A DNA stretch of 64,000 nucleotides from Arcobacter nitrofigilis DSM 7299. Its GTDB lineage: Bacteria > Campylobacterota > Campylobacteria > Campylobacterales > Arcobacteraceae. The stretch lies in the NCBI RefSeq assembly GCF_000092245.1, contig NC_014166.1, positions 1,364,001 through 1,428,000 on the forward strand. The letters run 5' to 3'. Below are positions 60,754 to 64,000 of the stretch, piece by piece; within the stretch, counting starts at the first letter, position 1; each line of letters opens with the position of its first letter. The translations under genes and the position numbers were made by a program. The notes beneath the pieces were generated by a model. The model did no database searches and had not been told where the DNA came from. It saw only the letters and a program-made list of their open reading frames with translations.

Positions 60754-62586
60754 ATGATAGAACTTTCAAATGTCTCAAAGAGCTTTGGTAAACAAACACT
60801 ATTCAATGAAGTAACCTTTAGATTAAATTCTGGGGATAAGATTGGACTAGTAGGAAGAAATGGTAGTGGGAAATCTACACTATTTAAATTGATTTTAGAT
60901 GAAGAACACCCAGATGCTGGTGAAATATTACAACCTAAAAACTATAAAATAGGTGCTTTGAAACAGCATCTTGTTTTTACAGAAAAAACTATAACAGATG
61001 AAGCAGCCCTTGCACTTAGTGAAGAACATAAATACGATATTTATAAAGTTGAGAAAATACTTTTTGGTCTTGGGTTTTCACAAGAAGATTTATTAAAAGA
61101 CCCCTTATCTTTTTCAGGTGGATATCAAATCAGAATAAATCTAGCAAAACTACTTTTAACAGAACCAAATCTGTTACTTTTAGATGAGCCAACAAACTAC
61201 CTTGATATTGTTTCATTAAGATGGTTAAAAGTATTTTTAAAAAACTTTGATGGTGAAGTAATTATCATCACCCATGATAGAGATTTTATGGATGCAGTTA
61301 CAACTCACACTATGGGATTAGTTAGAAAAAATCTAAAAGTTGTAAAAGGGGATACTCACAAGTTTTATGAAAAACTAAAAGAAGAAGATGAACACCACGA
61401 AAAACAAAAAGCTTCACAGGATAAAAAAGTAAAACAATTAGAAGAATTCATTGCTAAAAATAAAGCAAGAGCTTCAACAGCAAACTTAGCACAATCAAAA
61501 GTTAAACAACTTGAAAAGATGGATATCTTAGAAGATTTAAATTTTGATTCAACACTGAAATTTGATTTTAACTACAAAGACACTCCTGCAAAAGTTTTAC
61601 TTGATGTAAAAGACTTGAGTTTTGGATATACAAAAGACAATATACTTTTCAAAGATATTTCATTTACTCTACAAAAGGGTGAAACACTTGGAATAATAGG
61701 GAAAAATGGTAAAGGTAAATCAACACTTCTAAATACAATTGCAGGTGAATTGAAAGCCTTACATGGTGTGACAGAGATGCATACAAGTGTGACTTTTGGA
61801 CACTTCGGTCAAACAAATATTTCACACCTAAATCCAGACAATACAATTATGGATGAAATCTATTTATCTAATAATAAATTAGGTGAGGGAACTGTTAGAA
61901 GTATTTGTGGTGGTATGATGTTCTCAGGTGATGATGCTAAGAAAAAAGTAACTTTACTTTCAGGTGGTGAAAAAAGTAGGGTAATGCTTGGAAAAATTTT
62001 AGCAAAAGAAGTTAATCTACTTTTCCTAGATGAGCCTACAAATCACCTTGATATGAGTTCAATAGAAGCACTTACCGTTGCTATTAAAAACTTTGAAGGT
62101 TCTTGTATCATCGTAACCCATAGTGAAGAGTTACTTCGAGCTGTTTGTGATAGATTGATTATCTTCTCAAATGGAAGTGCTGATTATTTTGATGGAAGAT
62201 ATGATGAGTTCTTAGAAAAAATTGGTTGGGAAGATGAAGATGATGCTCCTAAGAAAAAATCAAAACCAAAAGTAAATAAAAAAGAGAGCAAAAGACTAAG
62301 AGCTTTACTTGTACAAGAAAAAAGTAAAATAGCAAGTCCTATAAAAAAAGAGATTGATTCTTTAGAGAAAAAAATTATAGAGATAGAAACAACAATTGAA
62401 AAGAAAAAAGATGAATTAGTTGATGTTACAAATAAAGGTGACAATAGCAAAGTAATGGAATTATCAAAAGAGATAGCAAAACTTGAAAAAGAAGCTGAAA
62501 CTAAATTTGAATCTTTAGAAATCTCTCAAACAAAACTTGATACTATTAATGATGAATATCAAATTAAATTAGAAGAGTTGATGTAA
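60754..62586 (+). CDS. ABC-F family ATPase (ribosome-associated)
   Basis: A 610-residue soluble protein with two ABC domains. Domain 1 has Walker A GRNGSGKST, signature SFSGGYQIRINLAKLL and Walker B LLLLDEPTNYLD. Domain 2 has GKNGKGKST, LSGGEKSRVMLGKIL and LLFLDEPTNHLD. The linker (about 200-270) and C-terminal coiled coil (about 505-610) follow Uup/YheS organisation. ABC-F proteins act on the ribosomal E site to relieve stalls or confer antibiotic tolerance. It is followed by a phosphatase-like gene after 2 bases. Confidence 0.92.
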   Translation: MIELSNVSKSFGKQTLFNEVTFRLNSGDKIGLVGRNGSGKSTLFKLILDEEHPDAGEILQPKNYKIGALKQHLVFTEKTITDEAALALSEEHKYDIYKVEKILFGLGFSQEDLLKDPLSFSGGYQIRINLAKLLLTEPNLLLLDEPTNYLDIVSLRWLKVFLKNFDGEVIIITHDRDFMDAVTTHTMGLVRKNLKVVKGDTHKFYEKLKEEDEHHEKQKASQDKKVKQLEEFIAKNKARASTANLAQSKVKQLEKMDILEDLNFDSTLKFDFNYKDTPAKVLLDVKDLSFGYTKDNILFKDISFTLQKGETLGIIGKNGKGKSTLLNTIAGELKALHGVTEMHTSVTFGHFGQTNISHLNPDNTIMDEIYLSNNKLGEGTVRSICGGMMFSGDDAKKKVTLLSGGEKSRVMLGKILAKEVNLLFLDEPTNHLDMSSIEALTVAIKNFEGSCIIVTHSEELLRAVCDRLIIFSNGSADYFDGRYDEFLEKIGWEDEDDAPKKKSKPKVNKKESKRLRALLVQEKSKIASPIKKEIDSLEKKIIEIETTIEKKKDELVDVTNKGDNSKVMELSKEIAKLEKEAETKFESLEISQTKLDTINDEYQIKLEELM

Positions 62587-62588
62587 AA

Positions 62589-63038
62589 ATGGAAATGGAA
62601 ACTATTTTAAACTATATAAAAATCAATGACAATATCTCAACAGCTGGTCAGCCCAAAGAGGCTGAGCTAGAACTATTGACAAAGGATAGATTTGAAGTAG
62701 TAATAAATCTTGCTCTATCAAATGCAACAAATGCCTTAGATAATGAAGATAAAATAGTTTCCACTTTAGGCATGACTTATATCCATCTTCCTGTGGATTT
62801 TGAATATCCTACAAAAGATGATTTAAAACTTTTTTTAACTCTTTTATCTTCACTTGAGGACAAAAAAGTATTTGTACACTGTGCAAAGAATTATAGAGTA
62901 AGTGCTTTTATGTATGTTTATCATAAATACTTTTTAAAAACTCCCTTTGATGAGATAGATTTATCTCTTATAGAAGAATGGGGACCTTCTCCAATCTGGC
63001 AAGATATTATGAAAATAGGGTTTAAGGAGCTAAGCTAA
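62589..63038 (+). CDS. DUF442/protein tyrosine phosphatase-like protein
   Basis: A 149-residue protein resembling the Blh/DUF442 'TIGR01244' phosphatase-like family: NDNISTAGQPKEAELELL and YIHLPVDFEYPTKDDL are typical. The P-loop is HCAKNYRVSAF, so the distance from cysteine to arginine is four residues instead of the canonical five (HCxxxxxR). The catalytic status is uncertain. It begins 2 bases after the ABC-F stop. Confidence 0.75.
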   Translation: MEMETILNYIKINDNISTAGQPKEAELELLTKDRFEVVINLALSNATNALDNEDKIVSTLGMTYIHLPVDFEYPTKDDLKLFLTLLSSLEDKKVFVHCAKNYRVSAFMYVYHKYFLKTPFDEIDLSLIEEWGPSPIWQDIMKIGFKELS

Positions 63039-63057
63039 GAGAGAATTTCTTAGCTTA
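63032..63057. terminator. terminator between the phosphatase-like gene and dienelactone hydrolase gene
   Basis: AAGCTAAGA (63032-63040) pairs perfectly with TCTTAGCTT (63049-63057) around GAGAATTT. It overlaps the stop codons of converging genes and is followed by TATTTT. Confidence 0.75.
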
Positions 63058-63786
63058 TTTTAATGTAGTTTCTAAAATCTCTTTAAATCTTCTCCATGAT
63101 TTTTCATCTGCAACTTTGTTATATCTATCTGAACCAATAACAGTAAAAGCATGTGGTGCACCACTATAAGTTGTCATTTCATGTGGTATTTTATTTTCTT
63201 CTAACTCCATAGCCAAATTAGCAAATTCTTGTAAACTAACAACTTTGTCAGCACTTCCATGAAATACTACAATAGAACCTTTTGTATGGGCATAATTTTC
63301 ACCAATAGGAGTTTGTAATCCTCCGTGAAAAGTGATAAAAGATTTTAAATCTCCACCATTTCTAGCAAACTCTAAAATAGCAGCTCCACCAAAACAATAT
63401 CCTATACCAACAGCATTTGAGACATTTGCTCCTAATTTTTTAGCTTCATAATATCCAGCATAAAGAAGTCTTTTCATTTTTGCTCTATTTTGGTAAAGTT
63501 CATTTGTTAGTTTTTTCTTATCTTCTGTTTTTGTTGGTCTTACACCTTTTCCATATAAATCAACTGCAAATGTTGCATAACCCAAATCATAAAGCATCTT
63601 TGCTCTTTTTACTTCATAATCAGTAATCCCATCCCAATCATGAACCATATAAATAAGTGGTGCATTTTTTGAAGGTGAACTATAATATCCTTCATACTCT
63701 TTCCCATCTACTTTATAAGTAACAAAGCCACTATTTGCAAAAGCAAACCCACTTAAAATAAATATGAACACAATAATCTTTTTCAT
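63055..63786 (-). CDS. dienelactone hydrolase family protein, exported
   Basis: A 243-residue alpha/beta hydrolase with a signal peptide (cleavage near AFA/NS, residue 17). The nucleophile elbow is GIGYCFGGAAILEF with a cysteine, typical of DLH (Cys-Asp-His triad). The aspartate is likely in VFHGSADKVV and the histidine in SGAPHAFTV. Export is unusual compared with cytosolic DLH of chlorocatechol pathways, but common in Campylobacterota. Substrate unknown. Confidence 0.85.
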   Translation of the reverse strand: MKKIIVFIFILSGFAFANSGFVTYKVDGKEYEGYYSSPSKNAPLIYMVHDWDGITDYEVKRAKMLYDLGYATFAVDLYGKGVRPTKTEDKKKLTNELYQNRAKMKRLLYAGYYEAKKLGANVSNAVGIGYCFGGAAILEFARNGGDLKSFITFHGGLQTPIGENYAHTKGSIVVFHGSADKVVSLQEFANLAMELEENKIPHEMTTYSGAPHAFTVIGSDRYNKVADEKSWRRFKEILETTLK

Positions 63787-63936
63787 TTTAATTTCCTTTG
63801 TTGTTATTAAAAATCTTACTGAATCTAATACATAGTAAACTTAAATATTTATATTAATTAGAGCTTAAATTTTATAGAAATAATTATTTTAGAATTCTTT
63901 GGTTAAAATACCCCAACTAAACAAAATGGATATTTT

Positions 63937-64000
63937 TTGAAAATAGAGACTAAAATTGCTAGATTTACGACTCCTTTACACTTAGAAAGTGGGCGAATTC
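63937..64000 (+). CDS. metX: homoserine O-acetyltransferase, N-terminal fragment at window edge
   Basis: Starting with TTG at 63937, the frame reads KIETKIARFTTPLHLESGRI up to base 64000. This matches the start of MetX proteins, in which the strand 'F..PL.LESGriL' precedes the alpha/beta hydrolase core. A GGAT about 8 bases upstream may be the Shine-Dalgarno. MetX acetylates homoserine for methionine synthesis. Only the first ~21 residues are visible. Confidence 0.6.
   Translation, partial: MKIETKIARFTTPLHLESGRI

Overview
The window is a stretch of low-GC (roughly 28-30%), gene-dense bacterial chromosome. Gene content and protein styles point to Campylobacterota, most likely an Arcobacter-type member of the Arcobacteraceae: a long-form DapD, a TrmB with a long N-terminal extension, promoters with a clear TATAAT -10 and no recognisable -35, LOG, SelU and YeeE-type genes, and many cyclic-di-GMP proteins. 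This placement is an inference from protein resemblance. No rRNA, tRNA or CRISPR array was seen.

Left part (1-12.5 kb): a VOC protein cut by the window edge, two small conserved-looking ORFs, a pseudopilin, priA and dapD run rightward. From the other direction comes a tightly packed leftward block: RluA-family pseudouridine synthase, fibronectin-III lipoprotein, trmB, ftsE, ftsX, EnvC-like activator, then a heme-binding diguanylate cyclase. A bidirectional terminator at 4421-4450 separates the two blocks.

Middle part (12.5-31.7 kb): rodA-speB, an outer-membrane barrel protein, a MetF-like protein, a TonB-like protein, hemL-ppnP-atpZ-membrane protein, rpoD, leuDB and a DHH phosphoesterase. 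Then comes an amino-acid-type ABC transporter grouped with an M20 dipeptidase, suggesting uptake and breakdown of a peptide or amino acid derivative. A HIT protein and a very unusual MBL-GAF-HD-GYP signalling protein follow.

The alpha ribosomal operon (rpmJ-rpsM-rpsK-rpsD-rpoA-rplQ, 32.0-34.9 kb) has a structured leader with two mutually exclusive foldings, one of which covers part of the rpmJ Shine-Dalgarno. gatA and guaB follow.

Accessory island (37.9-41.7 kb): directly after the guaB stop there is a 126-bp nested palindromic element, the C-terminal remnant of an integron-type (IntI-like) tyrosine recombinase, a 34-aa membrane peptide, and a Crp/Fnr HTH remnant. Three self-contained regulatory or toxin-antitoxin units follow: DUF2975 plus XRE, Phd/YoeB, and MazEF. 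Each of the three has a near-consensus TTGACA-17 bp-TAnnnT promoter with operator-like repeats in or beside it, unlike the rest of the window. This is the best candidate for an interesting, possibly cassette-derived, region.

Right part (41.7-64 kb): mostly short, independently transcribed metabolic genes. They include a heme-binding protein, LysE exporters, cupins, GIY-YIG nuclease, flavodoxin and DUF59 with strong palindromes between them, VOC, DedA, a coiled-coil metzincin, a LEA-like lipoprotein, SelU and NDH-2. Further right are a LOG-adenine deaminase-homocysteine methyltransferase cluster, an orphan Panacea protein, AcpH, a YeeE/YedE transporter, an orphan TRAP binding protein with YhcH, ABC-F, a phosphatase-like protein, dienelactone hydrolase, and the first codons of metX at the right edge.
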